From Alphaproteobacteria bacterium (GTDB lineage Bacteria > Pseudomonadota > Alphaproteobacteria > Sphingomonadales > Sphingomonadaceae), in the NCBI GenBank assembly GCA_018970965.1, contig JAGWVG010000114.1, positions 1 through 5,927 of the forward strand: a stretch of DNA of 5,927 bases. Direction: 5' to 3'. This document shows, in pieces, positions 1 through 5,927 of the stretch. The notes beneath the pieces are model-generated. The model was not told the origin of the DNA. It saw only the letters and a program-made list of their open reading frames with translations, and did not search any database. Positions within the stretch are counted from its first letter, which is position 1. Each line of letters begins with the position of its first letter. The position numbers were made by a program, and so were the translations under genes.

Positions 1-156
1 ATCCATTGCCGCCACGGCATAGCGGGGCGAGTCCATCCGTGCGGTAAGATCCTTTGCCAAAACACGCCTAGATGCAGCGGCAAGCGCCACATCTTCGCTG
101 CCCAATGGGCAAATATGCGCAGCGATAAGCGCTTGCGCTTCATCAAACGAAATCAT
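1..156 (-). CDS. moeA: Molybdopterin molybdenumtransferase MoeA, N-terminal fragment (gene runs off left edge)
   Basis: MoeA inserts molybdate into adenylylated molybdopterin, the last step of basic molybdenum cofactor synthesis in the cytoplasm. Only the first 52 codons are visible. They read [14 protein letters not shown] at the start and end in [10 protein letters not shown] at the window edge. In the family this is the short N-terminal helix (a FDEA-type start, then a RVLA segment at residues 31-34) leading to the conserved AMDGYA motif, whose first residues AMD are the last ones seen. The usual PPFDNS stretch before AMDGYA is replaced by RYAVA, so this may be a divergent MoeA paralogue. 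The ATG at 156-154 overlaps the moaC stop TGA at 155-153 in an ATGA junction, which supports both the start and operon membership. The rest of the gene is outside the window. The family is fairly sure from the motif and the neighbours; full-length integrity is unknown. Confidence 0.85.
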   Translation of the reverse strand, partial: MISFDEAQALIAAHICPLGSEDVALAAASRRVLAKDLTARMDSPRYAVAAMD

Positions 157-629
157 GCCGCAACCCAATCACCCGATCGGCCACCTGATTTGGCAGAGAC
201 ATGTGCGGCATCAATACGCATGGTTTTATCAATGGCCTTCAGCATGTCGAACAAGGTCAGTGCGGCAACTGTAACCGCCGTAAGGGCCTCCATCTCGACC
301 CCTGTCTGGCCCGTGGTGCTGACCTCCGCTTGCAGGGCGAAGCCCGGAACATCATCATCCAGCGCAATGGTCACGCCAACATGTGACAAGGCCAGCGGAT
401 GACAGAGCGGGATTAAATCAGCCGTACGTTTAGCTGCCATAACGCCTGCCAATTCCGCCGTGGTGATGACATTGCCTTTGGGCGTGCTGCCCGCCCGCAC
501 AGCCGCAAGCGTTTCTGGCGCACAGCGGAGCAGACACCGCGCCTCGGCGCGGCGGCGCGTTACGGCTTTATCGCCCACATCCACCATGCGCGCGCGGCCC
601 TGATCATCAATGTGGGTTAACTTGTTCAT
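153..629 (-). CDS. moaC: Cyclic pyranopterin monophosphate synthase MoaC
   Basis: MoaC converts the 3',8-cyclo-GTP made by MoaA into cyclic pyranopterin monophosphate, the first stable intermediate of molybdenum cofactor synthesis. The 158-residue product has close to the usual family length (about 160) and aligns without gaps to E. coli MoaC at its start (MNKLTHID against MSQLTHIN). Numbered from this start, the functional residues fall at the E. coli positions: Lys51 in PKGN, His77 in LIPLCHP, and Asp128 and Lys131 in the FDMLKA segment. The [10 protein letters not shown] and KSGGRSGD signatures are also present. A GTG at 635 would add two residues, but ATG 629 is preferred: it overlaps the moaB stop as ATGA and sits 9 bases from a GGGA sequence. 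The gene lies between moaB and moeA and ends in an ATGA overlap with moeA. It appears intact and functional. Confidence 0.97.
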   Translation of the reverse strand: MNKLTHIDDQGRARMVDVGDKAVTRRRAEARCLLRCAPETLAAVRAGSTPKGNVITTAELAGVMAAKRTADLIPLCHPLALSHVGVTIALDDDVPGFALQAEVSTTGQTGVEMEALTAVTVAALTLFDMLKAIDKTMRIDAAHVSAKSGGRSGDWVAA

Positions 630-1162
630 GCGCACACATCCCGCAAGCGCGGCACTTGCCCAGCAATCGAACAGGGGCGATAGCGGCTATCAAATTCCAA
701 TCCAAGGACAAGATCCCACGCATCGCGGCACGCGCCTGTCGAGCCGGGGACGCAGAAAATAAATGTATCGCCGGCCTGACCCGCAAAAGCGCGCGATTGC
801 AGCGTAGACACCCCAATTGTGGTCATGCTCGCTTGATGGAAGACGATGCTAAACCCATCCATCACGCGCGTGAGCAGCGGCATCACGGCTTCAGGCGTTA
901 CATCACGCGGGGCAAAGCCCGTGCCTCCCGTGCTGATCACAATATCCACCGCAGGATCGGCAATCCAGCCACGCATTTTTTCTTGAATGGCCTCAATTGA
1001 GTCGGTCACAATTGCCCGGTCAGCCAGATGGTGGCCTGCTGCCGTGAGGCGATCAGCCAACAGCGCGCCCGAGCTATCCGTTTCAAATGTGCGGGTGTCT
1101 GACACCGTCAGAACCGCGATGTTCAACGGGTGAAAGGCGCGCGTTTCATCAATTCCGGGCAT
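626..1162 (-). CDS. moaB: MoaB/MogA-family molybdopterin adenylyltransferase
   Basis: This protein belongs to the MoaB/Mog fold family that binds molybdopterin; active members adenylylate it with ATP so that MoeA can insert molybdenum. The 178-residue product resembles E. coli MoaB in length and layout: ILTVSDTR-like N-terminus ([10 protein letters not shown] at 15-24), the STGGTG loop at 77-82, TSTLQSRA-like VSTLQSRA at 118-125, and PGST at 139-142 followed by an ACRDAW helix. Asp54 and Asp87 (in APRDVTPEA) align with the MogA acidic residues Asp49 and Asp82 needed for adenylylation. E. coli MoaB differs around both sites, so this copy is likely active and may be the only adenylyltransferase of this operon. 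The start overlaps the moaE end by 14 bases and has an AGGA site 8 bases upstream. The family is certain; the MogA-like activity is inferred. Confidence 0.93.
   Translation of the reverse strand: MPGIDETRAFHPLNIAVLTVSDTRTFETDSSGALLADRLTAAGHHLADRAIVTDSIEAIQEKMRGWIADPAVDIVISTGGTGFAPRDVTPEAVMPLLTRVMDGFSIVFHQASMTTIGVSTLQSRAFAGQAGDTFIFCVPGSTGACRDAWDLVLGLEFDSRYRPCSIAGQVPRLRDVCA
639..642 (-). promoter_or_regulatory. Ribosome binding site deciding the moaC start
   Basis: GGGA on the minus strand lies 9 bases before the ATG at 629 but only 3 bases before the alternative GTG at 635. This favours the ATG, in line with the ATGA overlap with moaB and the alignment to E. coli MoaC. The site lies inside the last codons of moaB. 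Confidence 0.5.
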
Positions 1163-1637
1163 TATTCTTATCCTGCCTCATATCCCAGCGGGCAACATCT
1201 TGGTGGTCAGCCGCCGTTGGCTCAATCCAATATTTGCCAGTTGGGCCAACTTCTTGCTTCCAGAAAATGGCCTGTGTTTTCAGGCGATCCATCATAAAAT
1301 CAGCTGCGTCAAATGCGGCACGGCGATGTGGGGCGGCTGTGGCAACAAACACAATCGCTTCACCGGGCCTTATCGAACCATAGCGATGGACGACATGCGT
1401 ATGCGTGATGTCAAAGCGTGCGCAGGCGGCCTTCGTAATGTCCTCCATAGAGGCCAACGTCATCCCGCGATAAATGTCGAGCCTCAGTTCTTCTATCGCC
1501 TCACCGGCGCGATTGGTGGATCTGGCATGACCGGTAAAACTGACAATGCCGCCCGCCCCTTCAGCCCGCGCAGTAAACGCCGCCAACAGAGCCGCGGGGT
1601 CAAACGCCTCCAAAACCAGATCGACACCCATGCTCAT
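1149..1637 (-). CDS. moaE: Molybdopterin synthase catalytic (large) subunit MoaE
   Basis: MoaE forms the molybdopterin synthase heterotetramer with MoaD and transfers sulfur from the MoaD C-terminal thiocarboxylate to cyclic pyranopterin monophosphate, creating the dithiolene. The 162-residue product has the family signatures in order: GGIVSFTGHAR (29-39), the DIYRGMT stretch (54-60), HRYGSIRPGE (84-93), HRRAAFDAADF (104-114), and the active-site segment DRLKTQAIFWKQE (117-129). Lys120 and Lys127 there match the catalytic lysines of E. coli MoaE (Lys119 and Lys126). It is about 12 residues longer than E. coli MoaE; much of the excess is a polar tail after ARW (149-151), partly encoded in the overlap with moaB. 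The ATG at 1637 overlaps the moaD stop as ATGA, as expected for two subunits made in equal amounts. A second in-frame ATG at 1631 is a less likely start. Confidence 0.97.
   Translation of the reverse strand: MSMGVDLVLEAFDPAALLAAFTARAEGAGGIVSFTGHARSTNRAGEAIEELRLDIYRGMTLASMEDITKAACARFDITHTHVVHRYGSIRPGEAIVFVATAAPHRRAAFDAADFMMDRLKTQAIFWKQEVGPTGKYWIEPTAADHQDVARWDMRQDKNNARN
1171..1174 (-). promoter_or_regulatory. Ribosome binding site of moaB
   Basis: AGGA on the minus strand lies 8 bases before the ATG at 1162, inside the 3' end of moaE. It supports the chosen moaB start and allows initiation independent of strict stop/start coupling at this 14-base overlap. Confidence 0.6.
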
Positions 1638-1888
1638 CCGCCTGACACAGGTGGGAACAGCGCAATATCATCGCCCATGCGGACAAGGCTGTCCTCTAAA
1701 ACAAGCGCTTCATTGACGCACGCACGCACCGCCCGCCCTGCCATCGCGCTCGACAGCGCCGGATAAGCGGCAATCAATTTGGCCAGAAGCTCGGCGACAG
1801 ACATTTCTGCTGAGGCCTCCTCAAGCGTGACATGGCGACCATAAGGATCCGCCAAACAGCCGCACAGCTCGACCGAGAACGTAGACAT
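1634..1888 (-). CDS. moaD: Molybdopterin synthase sulfur carrier subunit MoaD
   Basis: MoaD is the ubiquitin-like sulfur carrier of molybdopterin synthase. Its C-terminal glycine is adenylylated (by MoeB, not in this window) and turned into a thiocarboxylate that MoaE uses. The 84-residue product matches the family length (about 81) and ends in the diagnostic PPVSGG, so the Gly-Gly tail at 83-84 is intact. The central segment VNEALVLED (58-66) and the DDIALFPP segment (73-80) before the tail are typical of the beta-grasp fold. The gene starts 6 bases after the moaA stop, with a G-rich stretch (minus strand, 1903-1899) about 10 bases upstream as a weak ribosome site, and ends in an ATGA overlap with moaE. 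Cysteines at 9, 11 and 57 are not known catalytic residues of the family. Confidence 0.95.
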   Translation of the reverse strand: MSTFSVELCGCLADPYGRHVTLEEASAEMSVAELLAKLIAAYPALSSAMAGRAVRACVNEALVLEDSLVRMGDDIALFPPVSGG

Positions 1889-1894
1889 CGCTGC

Positions 1895-2881
1895 TCAGCC
1901 CCCAATGGATGCAAAATGCGCGGTGCCGCCGCTATGCCCTTGGTGCAGGCGATGGGCAGGGGCTTTTTGCCCGGTCAGCACCATGATCCTATCCACCAGG
2001 TCATCTTCCTGCGCGTCAGATTGCAGCAATGGCCGCAAATCCAAACCATGGTCGCTGAACAAACAGAGGTGGAGTTTGCCTGTCGCAGACACGCGAAGCC
2101 GATTGCAGCTTGCGCAAAAATCTTTGGAATAAGGTGCAATAATACCAATCTCGCCGGGAAGGCCCGGCTGGGAATAAACGATGGCGGGCCCTGCCCCAGC
2201 TGCGCGCGGCAAGCGTTGCCACCCAAGCGCCGCTAACCGATCGGCAATCTCTATGCCTGAGAGATGATGCTGCTCGAAAAAGGGAACGTTATCGTTGGTC
2301 CGCATCACCTCAATAAACCGCAGCGCCAAGCCATGCGCCTGAACAAACTTGATAAAACCGTGTAATTCATCGTCATTCACGCCGCGCATCAGCACTGCGT
2401 TGAGCTTGATTGAGGCAATCCCGGCTTCGCGAGCCTTATCAATTCCTTTCAGGATTTCGGCCAAGCGATCATGGCCCGTAATATCGGCAAAGCGTTGGGG
2501 ATCGAGCGAGTCCACACTGACATTCAAGGCCGTAATGCCCGCATTCACATAGTCATCCGCCCGCTCGGCCAAGCGATAGCCATTGGTGGTCAGCGCCAAC
2601 CGACGAACCCCGGGCACTGACGCAACATTGCGCGCAATCTCTAAAAACTCAGTCCGAAGCGTGGGCTCCCCCCCTGTCAGGCGCACCTTCCAAAGCCCAA
2701 GCCGCGCAAAGCCCGTTACGAGCCGACGAATTTCATCGACCGACAAATTGGCGGGGCCGCCCGGTGCCTTTTGATAGCCATTGGGCAAGCAATAGCTGCA
2801 CCGAAAATTGCAAACATCCGTTAGCGAGAGGCGCAGATATTCAAATGTCCGGCCATGCCCGTCCTGAAGTAAGGCCCCCAT
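1895..2881 (-). CDS. moaA: GTP 3',8-cyclase MoaA (radical SAM)
   Basis: MoaA catalyses the first step of molybdenum cofactor synthesis, the radical SAM conversion of GTP to 3',8-cyclo-GTP. The 328-residue product has nearly the length of E. coli MoaA (329). The N-terminal radical SAM cluster motif CNFRCSYC gives Cys24, Cys28 and Cys31. The SAM-binding TGGEPTLR follows at 69-76, then the TTNGYRL strand (98-104) and NVSVDSLD (120-127). The C-terminal substrate-binding [4Fe-4S] cluster is supplied by Cys256, Cys259 and Cys273 in FCASCNRLRVSATGKLHLC. The protein ends in the conserved Gly-Gly (327-328) that in MoaA enters the active site and is needed for catalysis. The ATG at 2881 lies 1 base after the fdhD stop, with a strong purine-rich ribosome site. 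No leader is present, so it is probably translated by coupling to fdhD. Intact. Confidence 0.98.
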   Translation of the reverse strand: MGALLQDGHGRTFEYLRLSLTDVCNFRCSYCLPNGYQKAPGGPANLSVDEIRRLVTGFARLGLWKVRLTGGEPTLRTEFLEIARNVASVPGVRRLALTTNGYRLAERADDYVNAGITALNVSVDSLDPQRFADITGHDRLAEILKGIDKAREAGIASIKLNAVLMRGVNDDELHGFIKFVQAHGLALRFIEVMRTNDNVPFFEQHHLSGIEIADRLAALGWQRLPRAAGAGPAIVYSQPGLPGEIGIIAPYSKDFCASCNRLRVSATGKLHLCLFSDHGLDLRPLLQSDAQEDDLVDRIMVLTGQKAPAHRLHQGHSGGTAHFASIGG

Positions 2882-2882
2882 A

Positions 2883-3707
2883 TTAAAGCCCCCCCTTCAT
2901 TGGCACGGGCGCCACGCGCGAAGCGTTATATTCCGGCGAAAGATCGAGCATTGCATCTGGCCGCGCCAAGGCGATGAGCTGGACACCCGCTGCGGCCGCG
3001 CGTTCAGCCGCCAGCGTGGTCGCGGTAGAGATCGTGACCAGCAATGGGCAGCCCGCAATAGCGGTTTTCTCAACAAGCTCGTAGCTGCATCGCGAGGAAA
3101 GAAGGAAGAACCCGGTTGCCGGCGACTGACCGGCCCGCGCCAAGGCACCAATCAACTTGTCGAGCGCGCAATGGCGTCCAACATCTTCCCGCGCCAGCAG
3201 AATTTCGCCATCAGGCGCACAAAAGGCGGCAACATGAGCGCCGCCAGTGGCCCGGTTGAGCGGCTGATGCGCACGCAGCGCGTCAAGCGCACGAAACACA
3301 TGTTCAGGCGCTACGCTGAGCTGCGCGCTGATTGGCGGCAGGGGCTTTGCGATGTGCTCAAGATTTTCCATGCCACATAGCCCACAGCTGCTTTCAGACA
3401 CGCGCACTCGGGCGCGCTCCAGCATTTGAGCTGCGCGATCTTGACCAAGGCTGACCCGCACGATCCAGCCTTTGTCCGTTTCAAATACATCAATATCTTC
3501 AAGATCATCGGTCGAAGTGATGATCCGTTCTGACAGGGAAAAGCCTGTTACAAAATCTTCCAGCGCATCGGGCGTTGCCATCATGACAGCATAGCCAACG
3601 CCATTATATTCAATGGCAATCGGGGCCTCAACAGGCAGAGACCGGGAGGCCGCTGTGCAGTCGTCCGGCGTCAGCCGCGTGACGCGCACGTCCCGCGATA
3701 TGGTCAT
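2883..3707 (-). CDS. fdhD: Formate dehydrogenase sulfurtransferase FdhD (FdsC)
   Basis: FdhD takes sulfur from a cysteine desulfurase and passes it to the bis-MGD cofactor, supplying the terminal sulfido ligand without which formate dehydrogenase is inactive. In Fds operons the homologue is called FdsC. The 274-residue product has the family length. It shows the redox/sulfur-carrying CGLCG motif with Cys108 and Cys111, matching the CxxC of E. coli FdhD (Cys121/Cys124). Also present are RATGGAHVAAF (152-162), the highly conserved REDVGRHCALDKL (173-185) and SSRCSYELVEK (204-214). The ATG at 3707 overlaps the fdsD stop as ATGA; only a weak GAGA sequence precedes it, so coupled translation is likely. 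It follows fdsD rather than preceding it, unlike the fdsGBACD order known from Cupriavidus and Rhodobacter. The protein ends in MKGGL, encoded across a G7 tract. Family assignment is secure. Confidence 0.97.
   Translation of the reverse strand: MTISRDVRVTRLTPDDCTAASRSLPVEAPIAIEYNGVGYAVMMATPDALEDFVTGFSLSERIITSTDDLEDIDVFETDKGWIVRVSLGQDRAAQMLERARVRVSESSCGLCGMENLEHIAKPLPPISAQLSVAPEHVFRALDALRAHQPLNRATGGAHVAAFCAPDGEILLAREDVGRHCALDKLIGALARAGQSPATGFFLLSSRCSYELVEKTAIAGCPLLVTISTATTLAAERAAAAGVQLIALARPDAMLDLSPEYNASRVAPVPMKGGL
2889..2897 (-). promoter_or_regulatory. Ribosome binding site of moaA containing a G7 tract
   Basis: The minus strand reads AAGGGGGGG ending 7 bases before the moaA ATG at 2881. 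It lies within the last codons of fdhD and is the best candidate ribosome site for moaA. The seven-G run is also the longest homopolymer I noticed in the window and a possible slippage point. Confidence 0.55.
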
Positions 3708-3910
3708 GCCGTGTCTCGGAGCCGCGCAATTGCCGTTGCCGCATCAGGTGAAAGACCAGACACTTCGGGCGACAAGATCAACCGCCGCATGCGTGGATCC
3801 CAAAACAGGCGAATATGGTCGGCGACGGCTTGGGCAACATCAGCTTCGTGCTGCAAATTTGCAGCAATCTGGTTCGCCATACGGACAAGGTTATCAATGG
3901 TCGCCGTCAT
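3704..3910 (-). CDS. fdsD: NAD-dependent formate dehydrogenase delta subunit FdsD
   Basis: FdsD is the small accessory subunit of cytoplasmic FdsABG-type formate dehydrogenases. It is required for activity in Rhodobacter capsulatus and is thought to help cofactor insertion or stability. The 68-residue product shows the family hallmarks: the LVRMANQIAANL helix at 8-19 and the HIRLFWDPRMR motif at 32-42, followed by a LSP-containing segment and a short helical tail. It has no cysteine and no membrane segment, which fits a soluble non-cluster subunit. The ATG at 3910 overlaps the fdsA stop as ATGA, and a clear GAGG ribosome site lies 7 bases upstream at 3921-3918. The gene in turn overlaps fdhD by 4 bases. 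The gene is short but well supported by motif and place. Confidence 0.95.
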   Translation of the reverse strand: MTATIDNLVRMANQIAANLQHEADVAQAVADHIRLFWDPRMRRLILSPEVSGLSPDAATAIARLRDTA

Positions 3911-5927
3911 TCAGCGGCCTCAACCCGCGCGATGCGCCGCGCCGCATTTTGCAGTTTGGAATAATTTTCTTGCCATTCCGTCGGCCCATTGGACGGCGAA
4001 ATTTGCACGGCTGTAACCTTATATTCGGGGCAATTGGTTGCCCAATCCGAATAATCCGTGGTCACCACATTGGCTTGCGTCATCGGGTGATGGAACGTGG
4101 TGTAAACCACGCCAGGCGCGACACGCTCTGTCACCGTTGCGCGCAATGTGGTTTCGCCTGCGCGGCTCGCAAGACGCACCCAATCCCCCGTTTTGATGCC
4201 GCGATTTTCAGCATCAACAGGGTGGATTTCCAGCAAATCTTCCTCGTGCCACAGCACATTATCCGTCCGCCGCGTTTGCGCGCCGACATTATACTGGCTC
4301 AGAATGCGGCCCGTTGTCAGCAACAGGGGATAGCGCGGCCCTGTGCGTTCATCGGTGGGGACATAATCCGTCACCACAAATTTGCCTTTGCCTCGGACAA
4401 AACCGTCAATGTGCATGATGGGTGATCCGTCCGGCGCACTTTCGTTCACGGGCCATTGCAACGAGCCTTCTTGATCCAGCCGATCAAAACTTACCCCCGC
4501 AAAGCTGGGCGTCAGCCGCGCGATTTCATCCATGATTTGTGCCGGGTGCGTGTAAGTCCAATCCAGCCCCAGCGCTTGCGCTAGTTTTTGCGTAACTTCC
4601 CAATCCTCATAGCCATTAAGCGGCGTCATCACCTTGCGAACTGGCTGAATGCGCCGCTCAGCATTGGTGAAGGTGCCGTTCTTCTCAAGGAAGGTCGATC
4701 CGGGCAAAAAGATATGCGCGTAATTGGCCGTCTCATTCAAAAACAGATCATGGACAATCACGCATTCCATCGCCTCTAATCCCGCCGCGACATGATGCGT
4801 ATTGGGGTCAGACTGGAGAATATCCTCACCCTGAATATAGATGGCTTTAAAGACACCATCAGTTGCTGCGTCGAGCATATTGGGGATGCGCAAGCCCGGT
4901 TCCGGATCAAGCGGCACGCCCCATTCACGCTCAAACAGCGCGCGTGTGCTGGCGTCCGAAATATGGCGATAGCCCGATAATTCGTGCGGGAAGCTGCCCA
5001 TGTCGCACGCGCCCTGCACATTATTCTGACCGCGCAACGGGTTAACGCCCACACCGCGTCGCCCAATATTGCCCGTTGCCATCGCCAAGTTCGCAATGGC
5101 CATAACAGTGGATGAGCCTTGCGAATGCTCGGTCACGCCCAGCCCATAATAAATCGCGCCATTGCCGCCCGTTGCATAGAGCCGTGCAGCCGCGCGCAAC
5201 TCAGCAGCAGGCACTTTGGTGATTGCTTCCAGCGCTTCCGGGCTGTTGCGATCTTCCGCAACAAAGCGGGCCCAATCCTGATATTCATCCCAATCGCAGC
5301 GTTCTTTGATAAACGCCTCGTTGGCGAGCTGTTCGGTCACAATCGTGTGTGCCATCGCGGTCAACACCGCGACATTGGTGCCCGGCTGAAGCGCCAAATG
5401 ATGTTGTGCCTCAATATGCGGAGACCGCACAAGATCCGTCCGCCGCGGATCAATCACAATCAGCTTCGCGCCCTTGCGCAAGCGGCGCTTCATACGGCTT
5501 GCAAAAACCGGGTGGCCATCAGTGGGGTTGGCACCAATGACGAGGATAACGTCGCTATCCTCAACGCTGTCAAAATCCTGCGTACCTGCCGATGTGCCAA
5601 ATGTTGTCTTCAAGCCATACCCCGTCGGAGAATGGCAAACACGGGCGCACGTATCGACATTGTTGTTGCCAAAGCCGGCACGGATCAGCTTTTGAACGAG
5701 AAAAGTTTCTTCATTGGTGCAGCGTGATGATGTGATGCCGCCCAACGCCTGTTTGCCATAAGTGGCGCTGATCCGCTTCAATTCAGACGCTGCATAGGCC
5801 AGCGCTTCATCCCAGCTCACTTCTTGCCAAGGCTCAGTAATGGCACGGCGGATCATGGGCTTCAGAATGCGCTCTTGATGCTGCGCATAGCCCCAAGCAA
5901 AGCGGCCTTTAACGCAGCTATGGCCGC
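3907..5927 (-). CDS. fdsA: NAD-dependent molybdenum formate dehydrogenase alpha (catalytic) subunit FdsA, 5' end outside window
   Basis: This is the catalytic subunit that oxidises formate to CO2 (or the reverse) at a bis-MGD molybdenum centre and sends electrons through Fe-S clusters to the FdsB/FdsG diaphorase and NAD+. The frame is open to the right edge, giving 672 visible residues; the ATG at 5856 is internal. The fragment begins GHSCVKGRFAWGYA, the end of the [4Fe-4S]-binding N-terminus of the molybdopterin oxidoreductase domain. The metal ligand and its partner are Cys97-His98 in TCARVCHSPTGYGL (TGC at 5637-5635, no UGA). The active-site arginine is Arg298 in NPLRGQNNVQGACDMG. The Cys-to-Arg distance of 201 equals that of Cys386/Arg587 in R. 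capsulatus FdsA, so about 289 residues, expected to hold the ferredoxin-like cluster domains, lie outside. The C-terminal molydopterin-dinucleotide binding domain (fragment residues about 530-645) is complete. No frameshift is seen. Confidence 0.97.
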   Translation of the reverse strand, partial: GHSCVKGRFAWGYAQHQERILKPMIRRAITEPWQEVSWDEALAYAASELKRISATYGKQALGGITSSRCTNEETFLVQKLIRAGFGNNNVDTCARVCHSPTGYGLKTTFGTSAGTQDFDSVEDSDVILVIGANPTDGHPVFASRMKRRLRKGAKLIVIDPRRTDLVRSPHIEAQHHLALQPGTNVAVLTAMAHTIVTEQLANEAFIKERCDWDEYQDWARFVAEDRNSPEALEAITKVPAAELRAAARLYATGGNGAIYYGLGVTEHSQGSSTVMAIANLAMATGNIGRRGVGVNPLRGQNNVQGACDMGSFPHELSGYRHISDASTRALFEREWGVPLDPEPGLRIPNMLDAATDGVFKAIYIQGEDILQSDPNTHHVAAGLEAMECVIVHDLFLNETANYAHIFLPGSTFLEKNGTFTNAERRIQPVRKVMTPLNGYEDWEVTQKLAQALGLDWTYTHPAQIMDEIARLTPSFAGVSFDRLDQEGSLQWPVNESAPDGSPIMHIDGFVRGKGKFVVTDYVPTDERTGPRYPLLLTTGRILSQYNVGAQTRRTDNVLWHEEDLLEIHPVDAENRGIKTGDWVRLASRAGETTLRATVTERVAPGVVYTTFHHPMTQANVVTTDYSDWATNCPEYKVTAVQISPSNGPTEWQENYSKLQNAARRIARVEAAE
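3918..3921 (-). promoter_or_regulatory. Ribosome binding site of fdsD
   Basis: GAGG on the minus strand, 7 bases before the ATG at 3910 and inside the last codons of fdsA. It supports the ATGA-overlapping start of this small gene. Confidence 0.6.

Noticed and set aside
630..635. GTG at 635 as the moaC start
   Set aside because: It leaves only 3 bases after the GGGA site, while ATG 629 gives a normal spacing, an ATGA overlap and an N-terminus that lines up with E. coli MoaC.
1200..1766. A 188-codon plus-strand open frame opposite moaE and moaD
   Set aside because: The opposite strand encodes moaE and moaD with catalytic motifs intact; the plus-strand product has low-complexity, Arg-rich composition and no motif.
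3613..4425. A 270-codon plus-strand open frame opposite fdhD, fdsD and fdsA
   Set aside because: It spans three well-supported minus-strand genes and their overlaps, has a composition rich in Arg, His and Cys with no recognisable domain, and is a shadow of their codon bias.
4776..5096. A 106-codon minus-strand frame within fdsA
   Set aside because: It is an alternative frame inside fdsA; the fdsA frame carries the conserved NPLRGQNNVQG and following residues through the same bases.
5632..5637. Possible selenocysteine at the formate dehydrogenase active site
   Set aside because: The codon is TGC followed by CAT (Cys-His); there is no in-frame TGA, so this is the cysteine form of the enzyme.
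5119..5727. A 202-codon plus-strand open frame opposite fdsA
   Set aside because: It lies fully inside the conserved catalytic domain of fdsA, including the active-site cysteine region, and shows no family motif.
5854..5856. ATG at 5856 as the start of the formate dehydrogenase gene
   Set aside because: The same frame stays open for 23 more codons to the window edge and encodes the conserved SCVKGRFAWGY segment, so the ATG is an internal methionine.

Overview
The window is one unbroken run of nine minus-strand genes, cut off at both ends. It reads from the right edge to the left edge: fdsA (5' end missing), fdsD, fdhD (fdsC), moaA, moaD, moaE, moaB, moaC and moeA (only the first 52 codons). 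There is almost no non-coding DNA. Five of the eight junctions are 4-base ATGA stop/start overlaps, one is a 14-base overlap, and the other two have gaps of 1 and 6 bases. I see no promoter, terminator, RNA gene, repeat array, insertion sequence or CRISPR. The run looks like a single translationally coupled transcript whose promoter lies beyond the right edge.

Region by region: 3907-5927 encodes the catalytic part of a cytoplasmic, NAD-dependent, molybdenum formate dehydrogenase of the FdsGBA type, with cysteine (not selenocysteine) as metal ligand. 3704-3910 encodes its small delta subunit. 2883-3707 encodes FdhD, the sulfurtransferase that activates the formate dehydrogenase cofactor. 153-2881 is an almost complete pathway from GTP to molybdopterin: MoaA and MoaC make cyclic pyranopterin monophosphate, MoaD and MoaE add the dithiolene sulfurs, and a MoaB/MogA-like protein adenylylates the product. 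1-156 starts MoeA, which inserts molybdenum. The locus therefore carries an enzyme, its sulfuration chaperone and the means to build most of its cofactor. MobA (for the bis-MGD form), MoeB (MoaD activation) and the FdsB/FdsG diaphorase subunits are not in view.

The organism is probably a proteobacterium, most likely an alphaproteobacterium. This is inferred from the Fds-type enzyme, the moderately GC-rich composition judged by eye, and the match in active-site spacing to the Rhodobacter capsulatus enzyme. Every gene belongs to a known family. The notable points are the linkage of the whole cofactor pathway to formate dehydrogenase, the fdsA-fdsD-fdhD order, a MoaB with MogA-like acidic residues, and a G7 tract at the fdhD/moaA junction.
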